From Azoarcus sp. KH32C (GTDB lineage Bacteria; Pseudomonadota; Gammaproteobacteria; Burkholderiales; Rhodocyclaceae): 64,000 nucleotides of DNA. The DNA lies in contig NC_020516.1 of the NCBI RefSeq assembly GCF_000349945.1, positions 3,286,001 through 3,350,000 of the forward strand, read 5' to 3'. This document shows positions 1 to 8,608 of the stretch, piece by piece (the stretch's first letter is position 1; the number at the start of each line of letters is the position of its first letter). The position numbers were made by a program, and so were the translations under genes. The notes under the pieces are model-generated. The model was not told the DNA's origin. It made no database searches and saw nothing but the letters and a program-made list of their open reading frames with translations.

Positions 1-969
1 CACGTCGGTCAGCGGGGTCGGCTTCATCAGCCCGGAATCGTCATCGCTATACAGCATCAGACACAGCGTCTCGGACGTGCCGTAACCGCTGATCAGGCCG
101 CATCCGGTCTGTTCGCGCCAGCCCTGTCGGATCGACCCTGGCAGCGCCTCGCCCGCCGACACGAAATGGCGGATACCCCGGTCGGCGATCCGCGCCGCGA
201 CACCGGTCTGCAGCATCTTGTTGTAGAGCGTCGGGACGCTGAACAACAAAGTCGGGCGGTGCTTTTCGACCATCTGTTCGACGCGCTCGGCGGTCGGCCA
301 CTCGCGGTCGAGGATCACCGTCGCACCCGCGCGAAGGCCGGCGAACAAGCTGTTGCCCAGCGCATACGCGAAGAACAGCTTGGACGTCGCATACAGCCGG
401 TCCGCGGCGGTCAGCCCGAGGATGCCGCACGCGAAGGACTGCGCATTGACCACGACACGCTGCACATGGATCACGCCTTTTGGCGTGCCCGTGGTTCCCG
501 ACGTGCCGATCCACAAAGCGGGATCTTCGCTGTCGCGCTCCACCGGATCGATCCCGTCGGCGCTCGCCAGGTGCGCCCCCCAGTTCAAGGTACCGGGACC
601 GCTCGCGACGATCTTCACGGCAGCGTCCCCTCCCGCCACGAGCGTCCGCGCCTCCTCGGCTTCACACCACACGAAGCGCGCCTCGCATTCCTTCAGGATC
701 GGCGCCGCTTCCCCCATCGACAAGCGCGAGTTGACACCGATCGCGACGCCGCCCGCCCAGATCGCACCCAGATACGCCTCGACCCAGTCGTCGCTGTCGG
801 GCGCGAACACGATCACCCGATCGCCTGTCTTCAGACCCAGCGCCTGCCATGCGCCGGCCGCACGCCGCACACGCTCGCGCAGTTCGGCGTAGCTCACACG
901 CCGGTCGCCGCACTCGATCGCAATCGCGGGATCCACCCCGACGGACAGGAGGATTTCAGCAGCATTCAT
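1..969 (-). CDS. Benzoate/hydroxybenzoate-CoA ligase family protein (3' end beyond window)
   Basis: AMP-forming acyl-CoA ligase; it would activate an aromatic acid to its CoA thioester with ATP. The first 323 residues are present and the frame runs off the left edge. The P-loop TSGTTGTPKG lies at about residues 156-165, followed by a KLFFAYALGNSL stretch and SAGEALPGSIRQ, both like benzoate-CoA ligases, and an A5-type SGYGTSET near residue 305. The ATG at 969 has a GGAGAAA ribosome site just upstream. It is divergent from the oxidoreductase/rnf operon, with an FNR-type box between them, which fits anaerobic aromatic metabolism. The exact substrate (benzoate, 3- or 4-hydroxybenzoate, other) cannot be told from this part. 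Confidence 0.85.
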   Translation of the reverse strand, partial: MNAAEILLSVGVDPAIAIECGDRRVSYAELRERVRRAAGAWQALGLKTGDRVIVFAPDSDDWVEAYLGAIWAGGVAIGVNSRLSMGEAAPILKECEARFVWCEAEEARTLVAGGDAAVKIVASGPGTLNWGAHLASADGIDPVERDSEDPALWIGTSGTTGTPKGVIHVQRVVVNAQSFACGILGLTAADRLYATSKLFFAYALGNSLFAGLRAGATVILDREWPTAERVEQMVEKHRPTLLFSVPTLYNKMLQTGVAARIADRGIRHFVSAGEALPGSIRQGWREQTGCGLISGYGTSETLCLMLYSDDDSGLMKPTPLTDV

Positions 970-1140
970 TCGGATTTCTCCATTGCAGCGGGCATCGGAC
1001 AAGGGCCCGCGAACTCATTGAGTGAATCGAACCGGGAAAGGCACGGGGAAATGCACGCCCCTGCATCGAGAGATATCCCCGAAACAATAGGTCGCACGAC
1101 GCGCCGCTCACAACACGAAAATTGAATTTCTCGGGTTAAC

Positions 1141-1154
1141 TTGATGGATATCAA
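1141..1154. promoter_or_regulatory. Perfect FNR/ANR/AcpR-type box
   Basis: TTGATGGATATCAA matches the FNR consensus TTGAT-N4-ATCAA at every fixed base. It sits in the 404-bp divergent gap between the CoA ligase (start 969) and the oxidoreductase (start 1374). On the plus strand a TATAAG hexamer (1172-1177) follows closely; its spacing from the box is a few bases shorter than a textbook class II site. Two TGCA words (1162-1165, 1167-1170) lie next to the box; TGCA repeats are known in BzdR/BoxR-type operators, but two copies alone are weak evidence. Anaerobic activation of one or both units is inferred. Confidence 0.65.
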
Positions 1155-1310
1155 ATTATCTTGCAGTGCACTATAAGCGCTCCGATCGCCTCGTTTCACG
1201 AACCGTTTCGACGGATCCCGCGCCTTCCTTGATATTCCGGCGAAACGGCACGACGAAGGGCGTCGGTCCGTCGCCACTCCCCGCAGAATCAAGGGGTCAC
1301 CCATTTTTTT

Positions 1311-1324
1311 GTTTGACTTCAAAC
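1311..1324. promoter_or_regulatory. Short inverted repeat upstream of the aldehyde oxidoreductase
   Basis: GTTTGA-CT-TCAAAC is a perfect 14-bp palindrome 50 bp before the oxidoreductase ATG, inside an AT-rich patch that contrasts with the GC-rich surroundings. It could be a repressor or activator site, or part of a promoter: TTGACT (1313-1318) lies within it and TTGACA (1332-1337) just after, but no convincing -10 partner was found. No further gene was seen between 969 and 1374. Confidence 0.35.
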
Positions 1325-1373
1325 TATTTTATTGACACACTTATTCGCAGATGACGAATCACCGGAGACGGCA

Positions 1374-3698
1374 ATGGGAATCAGGGACAAGGTCGAACAA
1401 TTGTGTGTGCGCCTGTACGATGCGCCGCAGTATCCAACCCAAGGCGCCGTCCTGTTCGTCGACCTCGAACGGCGGGAAACACGCCGCAAATATCTGCCGC
1501 TCGACGTGCTGCGCACCTACCTCGGCGGGCGCGGCGCGAACATGTACCTGCTCTACAACCTGCTGCAGGAAGACCGCGACGCGCTCGACCCGGAAATTCC
1601 CCTGATCTTCGGCGCGGGCACGCTCACCGGCGACATGCCGGCCGCGACCCGCGGCAACTTCACGAGCCGCTCGCCCGACAGCCAGGCCATCCTCGACACC
1701 AACGGCGGCGACTACTTCCCCTCCTTCGTCAAGCGTCACGGCTACGACCACGTCGTGCTGTACGGCTTGGCGCCGCAATGGACGCTGCTGCGCATCGCTC
1801 ACGAGGAAGTGCAGTTCCTCGACGCCAAGCCCTATCTCGGCCTCGACAATCTCGAACTGCCCGGCGCGATCGAACGCGATTTCGAATGCACCGAGCGCAA
1901 GGACATGGCACTCGCGCGCATCACGAGCGCCGGCGAGAACCTCGTGCTCTGCAGCGGCATCATGGGCGGCATCAAGGCGATCTGGGCGCGCGGCGGCGGC
2001 GGCGCGAAGATGGGCGCGCTGCGCCTGAAGGCGATCATGGTGCACGGCAAACCCGGCGAAGCGCCGAAGGTCGCGGAGCTCAAGGCGCACAACAAGGTGA
2101 TCGGCAAGAAGATCACCTCGACCTCGGTGATCAAGAACGCCCTCAAGCAGGTTGGCACGCCCTTCCTGTACAAGCCCTCGCGCGTGCTCGGCGCGCTCGG
2201 CACCCTGAACAACCAGAAGACCGCCTGGCACGAGACGCTCGATGCCGACAACTTCGACCCCTACCGCCCCGGCATGGACGGCTGCTTCAAGTGCCCCGTC
2301 CATTGCCGCAACCAGAACGACATGACCCCCGAAGGCAAGGGCGGCTGGGGTTCGGCAGCCCTCAAGGGTCTGAAGGGCAACGCCAGCTACGACAAGGCGC
2401 AGGCCGACGTCGAACACGGCAAGCAGCGCACCTACAACGGCGTCCGCAACGACGGCAAGTTCGACCAGTACGACAAGGGCGACGGCCCGGAGTACGTCAC
2501 GGTCGGCAAATTCGGCCCGATGATCGGGCTCAAAGAGCCGGAACAGATCCTCCGCCTCAACAACATCCTCAACGACCTCGGGCTCGACTCGGCTTCGACC
2601 GGCAGCGCGATCTCGTGGGCGATGGAGCTGTGGCAACGCGGCATCATCGACGCGCGCCACACTGACGGGCTGAATCTTTCCTGGGGTAACTACGATACCG
2701 TCGAGAAGCTGCTCTTCATGACCGCGAAGCGCGAAGGCTTCGGCGACACCATCGCGGACTCCGCTCGCGCCGTCGAACGCGGCAAATACCCCGCCGAAGC
2801 GCTCGACTACCGCATGGCGGTCAAGGGCCTTTTCCAGTCCGATCCGCACGACTCGCGCATCCTGAAAGCCTTCGCCCTGGGCCTCTCCGTCGCGACCCGC
2901 GGCATGGACCACCTCCGAAATCGCGTGACGCTCGAAATCAACGCCCGCATCAACGACGACGCACCGTTCAAGACCCAACTCTACGGCGGCACCGTCGCGC
3001 CCGAGCCGAACCGGTATGAGGGCAAGGAGATCGCGGTTCGGCGTTGCGAGAACACGTACGCGGTCGGCGACTCGGTCGGCATGTGCCGCTTCAACACCAA
3101 GCTCTTCAACTCGCCGACGACGCCCGACTGCGGGGACTTCGCGACCCAGCTCTCGGCCGCAACGGAGCTCGGTTTCAGCGGCGAAGAGCTCAATGAGATC
3201 GGACGCAACATCACCGGTCTCGAACGCCTGATCAACTTCCGCCTCGGCCTGCGCGCCAAGGACGACACGCTGCCGCGCCGTTGGTTCGAGGAAGAGATCG
3301 AGGTCGGACCGTTCAAGGGCGAAAAGGTCGACCGCAAGGAGTTCGAGGCAACCAAGGCGCGCTTTTACGAGATCACCGGCCTGAATGCGGAAGGCGTTCC
3401 GAAGGCCGACTGGCATGAGAGACTCGCGCGCGCGACGACCGGCTTCGCAGTCCACGTCGAACTGCCGCAGGCCTTGCCCGGCGCACCGGAGAAGCACCTC
3501 GTCGTCGACGAACCGGTGTCGAACGTCATCGCACTTCGCGACGCCCTGCGCCGCCGCCTGCCCGAAGCACGCGAGGCTCTGAACGACCATTCGTGGAACG
3601 TCGCCATCAACGGCCGCATGATTCTCTCCGGCGAACGCGACGCGGCGCTGCACGACGGCGACCAGGTGACCTTCGTGCCCATCATCGCCGGCGGCTGA
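1374..3698 (+). CDS. Tungsten aldehyde:ferredoxin oxidoreductase with fused C-terminal MoaD/ThiS-like domain
   Basis: 774 residues. Residues 1 to about 680 are an AOR-family enzyme: the [4Fe-4S] ligands are C304, C307, C311 (CxxCxxxC) and C571 in DSVGMC, the same pattern as archaeal AOR, which binds a tungsto-bispterin cofactor and oxidises aldehydes to acids with ferredoxin. AOR is usually near 600 residues; the extra 88 (about 687-774) form a MoaD/ThiS-like sulfur-carrier domain (SNVIALRDALRRRLPEA, then NGR, then DGDQVTFVPIIAGG) ending in the diglycine that is adenylated and thiocarboxylated in such carriers. Start: ATG 1374 has GGAGA at 1364-1368; an in-frame TTG at 1332 is less likely. 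No separate small ferredoxin or FAD subunit gene is adjacent, so ferredoxin/Rnf is the likely partner. Aldehyde substrate unknown. Confidence 0.88.
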   Translation: MGIRDKVEQLCVRLYDAPQYPTQGAVLFVDLERRETRRKYLPLDVLRTYLGGRGANMYLLYNLLQEDRDALDPEIPLIFGAGTLTGDMPAATRGNFTSRSPDSQAILDTNGGDYFPSFVKRHGYDHVVLYGLAPQWTLLRIAHEEVQFLDAKPYLGLDNLELPGAIERDFECTERKDMALARITSAGENLVLCSGIMGGIKAIWARGGGGAKMGALRLKAIMVHGKPGEAPKVAELKAHNKVIGKKITSTSVIKNALKQVGTPFLYKPSRVLGALGTLNNQKTAWHETLDADNFDPYRPGMDGCFKCPVHCRNQNDMTPEGKGGWGSAALKGLKGNASYDKAQADVEHGKQRTYNGVRNDGKFDQYDKGDGPEYVTVGKFGPMIGLKEPEQILRLNNILNDLGLDSASTGSAISWAMELWQRGIIDARHTDGLNLSWGNYDTVEKLLFMTAKREGFGDTIADSARAVERGKYPAEALDYRMAVKGLFQSDPHDSRILKAFALGLSVATRGMDHLRNRVTLEINARINDDAPFKTQLYGGTVAPEPNRYEGKEIAVRRCENTYAVGDSVGMCRFNTKLFNSPTTPDCGDFATQLSAATELGFSGEELNEIGRNITGLERLINFRLGLRAKDDTLPRRWFEEEIEVGPFKGEKVDRKEFEATKARFYEITGLNAEGVPKADWHERLARATTGFAVHVELPQALPGAPEKHLVVDEPVSNVIALRDALRRRLPEAREALNDHSWNVAINGRMILSGERDAALHDGDQVTFVPIIAGG

Positions 3699-3745
3699 GC
3701 CGCACTCTCACCCCACTCTCACTCAAATCCGATCGGGATATGCCT

Positions 3746-3775
3746 GACAGCCCCCCGCGCAAGGGGGCGGCTGTC
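3746..3775 (+). other. Intercistronic GC-rich hairpin
   Basis: GACAGCC (3746-3752) pairs with GGCTGTC (3769-3775), with more C:G pairs inside. It lies in the 131-bp gap between the oxidoreductase stop and rseC. No run of T follows, so it is more likely an mRNA-stabilising or partial-attenuation element than a full terminator. Confidence 0.4.
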
Positions 3776-3829
3776 GGGGCAGTCTCGTGCAGACTTCGGA
3801 CGCATGGTCCCTCCTAAGGCTTGAAAACG

Positions 3830-4336
3830 ATGACGGCTTCAATCTCCTGCGACGCCAGCGACATGCCTGCGCTGATGGAAGGCACGGCACGCGTCGTCGC
3901 GATCCGCGAGGGCATCGCGTGGCTCGAACCCGAACAGGGAGGCAGTTGCGGCGGGTGTGCCTCGGCGGCGACCTGCGGCAGCAAAGGCATCGGCACCCTG
4001 GCGAGCCGGCTCGAGGCGCGGCGTTTCCCGCTGGCGGGCGCTGCGGGTCTCGCCGTCGGCGAGCGCGTCGTCGTCGGCGTGCGGGAGGATGCATTGGTCA
4101 AGGCAAGTCTCACCGCCTACGCAATTCCACTGGTCACAATGTTTGCGGTCGGCGCACTGGCGCAGGCAATAGCCGGGCGTGACGCCGTCACTGTCGTCGC
4201 GAGCCTCGCCGGTCTCACGATCGGCCTCGGCCTCTCCCGCGTATTGGCACGCCTTCTCGCCGCCCGCGGCGAAGTCACGCCCCGGTTGGTGCGCCGCATC
4301 GCCAATCCCCTCGATTGCCATCAGGAGCACCGCTGA
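3830..4336 (+). CDS. rseC: RseC/SoxR-reducing system family protein
   Basis: 168 residues. The N-terminal half has a cysteine cluster, SCGGCASAATCG, typical of RseC, and the C-terminal half has two hydrophobic helices (AYAIPLVTMFAVGALAQAIAG and VVASLAGLTIGLGLSRVLARL, each about 20 residues). RseC is a membrane protein often found with rnf/rsx genes, where the complex keeps SoxR reduced; its exact role is not settled. ATG 3830 is chosen over an in-frame TTG at 3821 (AAGG at 3816-3819). The stop is one base before rnfA, so it belongs to the rnf operon. Confidence 0.88.
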   Translation: MTASISCDASDMPALMEGTARVVAIREGIAWLEPEQGGSCGGCASAATCGSKGIGTLASRLEARRFPLAGAAGLAVGERVVVGVREDALVKASLTAYAIPLVTMFAVGALAQAIAGRDAVTVVASLAGLTIGLGLSRVLARLLAARGEVTPRLVRRIANPLDCHQEHR

Positions 4337-4337
4337 A

Positions 4338-4919
4338 ATGCGGGAATACGTCCTTCTCTTCATCAGCGCCGCGCTGGTCAACAACGTCATCCTCGCGCGC
4401 TTCCTCGGCCTGTGCTCCTTCATGGGCGTCACGACCCGCGTCGATACCGCCGTCGGCATGGGCATGGCGACCACCTTCGTCATCACGATCTCGTCGATGA
4501 TCGACTGGGCCGTCGAAACCTGGCTGCTCCAGCCACAGGGTCTCGGCTACCTCCGCACCGTGACCTTCATTCTCGTCATCGCCGCGGCCGTGCAATTCAC
4601 GGAGATGACGGTACGCAAGATCTCGCCGTCGCTCTTCCAGATGCTGGGCATCTACCTCCCGCTGATCACGACCAACTGCGCCGTGCTCGGTGTCGCCCTG
4701 CTGCTTGTCGAAGCAAGGATGAACTTCTTCGCCAGCGCCCTCTTCGCCTTCGCCTCGTCGATCGGCTACAGCCTCGTGATGGTGATCTTCGCAGGCCTGC
4801 GCGAACGCCTCGCGCTGGCAGACGTGCCGCGCCTCTTCGCCGGCCCGCCGGTCGGCTTCCTCACGGCCGGACTGCTCGCGCTGGCCTTCATGGGTTTTTC
4901 CGGAATGAGCACCAACTAG
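4338..4919 (+). CDS. rnfA: Electron transport complex subunit RnfA
   Basis: 193 residues, the usual RnfA length, with six membrane spans. It opens MREYVLLFISAALVNNVILA and carries the conserved LGLCSFMGV and LPLITTNCAVLGVALL stretches. RnfA and RnfE form the inner core of the ferredoxin:NAD+ oxidoreductase, bind a shared iron-sulfur cluster in the membrane and take part in ion translocation. First of six tightly packed subunit genes; ATG 4338 follows the rseC stop by one base. Confidence 0.97.
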   Translation: MREYVLLFISAALVNNVILARFLGLCSFMGVTTRVDTAVGMGMATTFVITISSMIDWAVETWLLQPQGLGYLRTVTFILVIAAAVQFTEMTVRKISPSLFQMLGIYLPLITTNCAVLGVALLLVEARMNFFASALFAFASSIGYSLVMVIFAGLRERLALADVPRLFAGPPVGFLTAGLLALAFMGFSGMSTN

Positions 4920-4928
4920 GAGCCCACC

Positions 4929-5471
4929 ATGCTGATCGACATCGGCAGCCTCACGATCATGGGAGCGGCACTCGGCGGCCTGCTCGGCACGGCGGCGCGC
5001 TTCCTGGCAGTCCGGGAAGACCCGCTCGAAGAAGAACTGAAGTCGATGCTGCCCGGTTCGCAGTGCGGCCAGTGCGGCTTCGTCGGCTGCGGACAGGCTG
5101 CCGCGGCACTCGCCCGTGGTGAAGCACCCGTGACGGTCTGCCCACCCGGCGGCAAAGCCGTCGCCGAGGCGCTCGCAAAAAAGCTCGGCGTCAGCGCCGA
5201 TCTCTCGGAACACGTCGAGAAGGGCCCGGAATACGCCTTCATCGACGAAGACCTCTGCATCGGCTGCACGCGCTGCCTCAAGGAATGCTCGGTCGACGCG
5301 ATCCTCGGAGCAACGAAGCTCATGCACACCGTCATCTCCGAGGCGTGCCACGGCTGCGGCAAGTGCGCGCAGGTCTGCCCGACCGACGCGATCGCGATGC
5401 TCCCCGTGTCGCCGACGCTCGCCACGTGGCACTGGCCCAAACCTCAATCCGCGTCCGCCTGCGCACATTGA
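4929..5471 (+). CDS. rnfB: Ferredoxin-like electron transport subunit RnfB
   Basis: 180 residues. An N-terminal membrane anchor (about 5-27) is followed by a CGQCGFVGC cluster region and two ferredoxin motifs, CIGCTRCLKEC and CHGCGKCAQVC, each binding [4Fe-4S]. RnfB is the entry point for electrons from reduced ferredoxin, here possibly that reduced by the upstream oxidoreductase. Separated from rnfA by 9 bp holding the AGGAG ribosome site. Confidence 0.97.
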   Translation: MLIDIGSLTIMGAALGGLLGTAARFLAVREDPLEEELKSMLPGSQCGQCGFVGCGQAAAALARGEAPVTVCPPGGKAVAEALAKKLGVSADLSEHVEKGPEYAFIDEDLCIGCTRCLKECSVDAILGATKLMHTVISEACHGCGKCAQVCPTDAIAMLPVSPTLATWHWPKPQSASACAH

Positions 5472-5475
5472 AGCC

Positions 5476-6939
5476 ATGAAACTCTTCCCGATCCGCGGCG
5501 GCATCCATCCGGACTACCGCAAGGAGCTTTCGAGCGAAAGCCCGATCGTCCCCCTGCCCCTGCCGGCAAGGCTGTTCATTCCGCTGCAACAGCACATCGG
5601 TGCGCCGGCCGAAGCATTGGTCGCCGCCGGCGCGTATGTCAGGAAAGGCCAACTCCTCGCCCGCGGCCGGGGGCCAGTGTCCGCCGCCCAACACGCTCCA
5701 ACCTCGGGCACCGTCGAGGCGATCACCGAGCTCCCCGGCACACATCCGTCCGGCCTTCCGCAGCCGATGATCGTCCTCGTCCCTGACGGCAAGGACGAAT
5801 CGGCACCCCTTCCCGACCCCATCGCCGCCCCGTTCGACGCACCGCCGCAGGCAATCCGCGAGCGCGTCGCCCAATCGGGCATCGTCGGCCTGGGCGGTGC
5901 CGCCTTTCCGTCAGCGGTGAAGCTCGGGCTCGGCGAGCAACGCCCCCTCGACATCCTGCTCATCAACGGCGCCGAGTGCGAGCCCTATCTGACCTGCGAC
6001 GACCGAGTCATGCGCGAACACGCCGATGCCGTTGTCGACGGGGCACGACTGATGGCCCACGCCCTCGGTGCCCCGAGTGTCGTCATCGCCGTCGAGGCCA
6101 ACAAGCCGGAAGCGATCCACATCCTAACCTGCACCGCGGCACCGTTCCCCAACGTCCAGGTCCTTGCCGTTCCCGTGCAATACCCGATGGGCTCCGAGCG
6201 CCACCTCGTGCAGGCCATCACCGGCCGCGAAACGCCCGCCAAGAGGCTCACCGCGGACGTCGGCGTCGTCGTGCACAACGTCGCCACTGCCCGGGCCGTG
6301 CACCTCGCCGTCCGTTTCGGCCTTCCGCTCACCCACCGAGTCGTCACGGTCAGCGGCGGCGCAGTGCGCGAACCGAAGAACATCGAAGCGCCCATCGGCA
6401 CGCTCCTCGCCGACCTCGTCGCCTTCTGCGGCGGACTGGCCGTCGAGCCTCGTCGTCTTGTCAGCGGCGGGCCGATGATGGGCCAGCCGCTCAGGAGCCT
6501 CGAGGTCCCGCTGGTCAAGGGCACCTCGGGCATCCTCGCTCTGACGGCCGAGGAAACCGCCGAACGCCCAGCCGGCCCCTGCATCCGCTGCGGCAACTGC
6601 GTCAGCGCCTGCCCCTGCGGCCTCGTGCCGGTCGAGCTCGCCGCGCTGATCCGCAAGGACCACCTCGACCGCGCCGCCGCGCTCGGAGTACAGGACTGCC
6701 TGTCCTGCGGCAGCTGCGCATGGGCCTGCCCCTCCCACATCCCGCTCGTCCAGTACTTCAACTACGCCAAAGGACGGCTCAACGCGGACGCACTCGCCCA
6801 ACGCAAGCTCGAACAAACGCGGACGCTCGCCGAAGCGCACAAGCTGCGCCTCGAAAAAGCCGCAGCAGTCAAGCGCGCCGCGGCTGCAGCCCGCGAGGCC
6901 GCAGCGATGAGTGCAAACGAAGAAAAGGTCACGCCATGA
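5476..6939 (+). CDS. rnfC: Electron transport complex subunit RnfC (NADH/FMN side)
   Basis: 487 residues. A Complex I 51-kDa-like region binds NADH and FMN (GLGGAAFPSAVK near residue 140; LINGAECEPYLTCD near 160), followed by two ferredoxin motifs, CIRCGNCVSACPCG and CLSCGSCAWACPSH. The C-terminus is a short Ala/Lys/Arg-rich tail, much shorter than in E. coli RsxC (about 740 residues). Starts 4 bp after the rnfB stop and overlaps rnfD by four bases (ATGA). Confidence 0.96.
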   Translation: MKLFPIRGGIHPDYRKELSSESPIVPLPLPARLFIPLQQHIGAPAEALVAAGAYVRKGQLLARGRGPVSAAQHAPTSGTVEAITELPGTHPSGLPQPMIVLVPDGKDESAPLPDPIAAPFDAPPQAIRERVAQSGIVGLGGAAFPSAVKLGLGEQRPLDILLINGAECEPYLTCDDRVMREHADAVVDGARLMAHALGAPSVVIAVEANKPEAIHILTCTAAPFPNVQVLAVPVQYPMGSERHLVQAITGRETPAKRLTADVGVVVHNVATARAVHLAVRFGLPLTHRVVTVSGGAVREPKNIEAPIGTLLADLVAFCGGLAVEPRRLVSGGPMMGQPLRSLEVPLVKGTSGILALTAEETAERPAGPCIRCGNCVSACPCGLVPVELAALIRKDHLDRAAALGVQDCLSCGSCAWACPSHIPLVQYFNYAKGRLNADALAQRKLEQTRTLAEAHKLRLEKAAAVKRAAAAAREAAAMSANEEKVTP

Positions 6940-8012
6940 GCCCAAGCTCTCCCGAACGGAGCGGCCCGTTCGGCCACGCCCCGAACAGCGTCAGCCAAAC
7001 CATGATCGCCGTCCTGCTGGGGCTCGCGCCGGCCACCGCCTTCGACGCCTGGCTTTTCGGCTGGCCGGCGATCCTGCTCTTCGCGGTCACAATTAGCGCC
7101 TGCGTGGCCGTCGAAGCCGGCTGTCTCGCCATCGCGGGCCGCTCCGTGGCGGACGGACTTGCCGACGGCTCGGCCGCACTCACCGGCTGGCTGCTCGCGA
7201 TGAGCCTACCGCCCTGGGCGCCGTGGTGGATCGGCGTACTCGGCGCAATCTTCGCGATCGCGCTGGCCAAACATGCTTTCGGCGGTCTCGGTCAGAACGT
7301 CTTCAATCCTGCGATGGTCGCCCGCGTGGCCCTGCTCGTGTCCTTCCCTGTCGTGATGACGGCTTGGGTCGCCCCACAGCCACTCTCCTCCGCCGACGCA
7401 CCCGATCTTTCCAGATCCCTCGCGATCACTTTCGGCAGCGAGCGCCTGGACGCGATCACGTCCGCCACGGCGCTGGGCCACGTCAAGACCGAATTGACGC
7501 GCGGCATCCCGGCGAGCGAGTCCGTCACCGGCATCCCGCCGCTTCGCGACATGAGCCTCGGCCTGCGCGCAGGCAGCCTCGGCGAAACCTCGGCCCTCCT
7601 GATCCTCGCCGGCGGACTCTATCTGATGGCCCGGCGGATCATCTCCTGGCACATCCCGGCCGCCGTCCTCGGCAGCCTGTTCCTGGCAGGCACCTTGTTC
7701 CACGCCATCGATCCCGCCCGCTTCGCCGATGGAAGCTTTCACCTCCTCTCGGGCGCAAGCTTCCTCGGCGCATTCTTCATCGCGACCGACTACGTGACGT
7801 CGCCGGTCTCGAAAACCGGCCAGCTCGTCTTCGGCGTCGGTTGCGGCCTCCTCACCTGGGTCATCCGGACCTTCGCCGGCTACCCCGAAGGCATGGCCTT
7901 CGCGATCCTGCTGATGAATGCCCTCGCGCCGATCATCGACCAATACACCCGGCCGCGCATCTTCGGACGCCGTCGCGACGGCCAAGCACTGCCGCTCAAG
8001 GAGAAAGCATGA
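6936..8012 (+). CDS. rnfD: Electron transport complex subunit RnfD
   Basis: 358 residues, polytopic. Conserved FGGLGQNVFNPAMVARV and, in the middle, DAITSATALG, whose threonine is the expected covalent FMN attachment site; ATDYVTSPVSKTGQLVFG follows. RnfD lies on the proposed periplasmic-side electron route of the complex. ATG 6936 overlaps the rnfC stop, and the end overlaps rnfG (ATGA at 8009). Confidence 0.96.
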   Translation: MSPSSPERSGPFGHAPNSVSQTMIAVLLGLAPATAFDAWLFGWPAILLFAVTISACVAVEAGCLAIAGRSVADGLADGSAALTGWLLAMSLPPWAPWWIGVLGAIFAIALAKHAFGGLGQNVFNPAMVARVALLVSFPVVMTAWVAPQPLSSADAPDLSRSLAITFGSERLDAITSATALGHVKTELTRGIPASESVTGIPPLRDMSLGLRAGSLGETSALLILAGGLYLMARRIISWHIPAAVLGSLFLAGTLFHAIDPARFADGSFHLLSGASFLGAFFIATDYVTSPVSKTGQLVFGVGCGLLTWVIRTFAGYPEGMAFAILLMNALAPIIDQYTRPRIFGRRRDGQALPLKEKA

Positions 8013-8608
8013 AGCCGCCTGCGCTGGTCCATGCCGCCATCCTCGGCACCTTCTGCCTCGGCTTCGGCGTCGTTCTCGCCGTCACCGACCGCATGACCGT
8101 GGACGCCATCGCCGCGCGTGCGCTCGATGACAAACTCAATTCACTCGCTCAAGTCCTTCCCGAAAACCTGCGCGACAACAACCCGGTCAGCGACGCCCTG
8201 ACTCTGCAAGGAACCGACGGCAAGGAGCTCACCCTCTACCGCGCCCGCAAGGACGGCCGGCTCACCGGCGTCGCGTACGAGATTCGCGGCTCGGGCTACG
8301 CGGGGGAGATCCGACTGATGCTGGGCATCGATGCCGACGGCCGCATCCTCGGCGTACGCGCCCTCGCCCACAAGGAAACACCGGGCCTCGGCGACAAGAT
8401 CGACACCAGGAAGAGCGACTGGATCCTGCGCTTCGCCGGCCTCGCCCTCGGCACCCCGCCCGTCGAACGCTGGAAGGTCAGGAAGGACGGCGGCGACTTC
8501 GACCAGTTCGCCGGCGCCACCATCACCCCGCGCGGCGTCGTCGGCGCGATCCGCGGCGGCCTCGACTTCTTCGCCGCCCACAGAAACGAAATCATCGGAG
8601 CGAACTGA
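8009..8608 (+). CDS. rnfG: Electron transport complex subunit RnfG
   Basis: 199 residues, with one N-terminal signal anchor (about 5-25) and a periplasmic FMN-binding domain. KETPGLGDKID is conserved and the flavinylation motif is FAGATITPRGVV, where the first threonine after GA carries covalent FMN in the family. Start overlaps rnfD; the stop overlaps the rnfE ATG (TGATG at 8606). Confidence 0.96.
   Translation: MKPPALVHAAILGTFCLGFGVVLAVTDRMTVDAIAARALDDKLNSLAQVLPENLRDNNPVSDALTLQGTDGKELTLYRARKDGRLTGVAYEIRGSGYAGEIRLMLGIDADGRILGVRALAHKETPGLGDKIDTRKSDWILRFAGLALGTPPVERWKVRKDGGDFDQFAGATITPRGVVGAIRGGLDFFAAHRNEIIGAN

Noticed and set aside
1359..3653. Long open frame (over 700 codons) antisense to the aldehyde oxidoreductase
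   Set aside because: Shadow of high-GC codon use in the real gene; no domain, no ribosome site, low-complexity composition.
4179..4919. Longer rnfA frame starting inside rseC
   Set aside because: RnfA starts at 4338 with the conserved N-terminus and the exact family length of 193.
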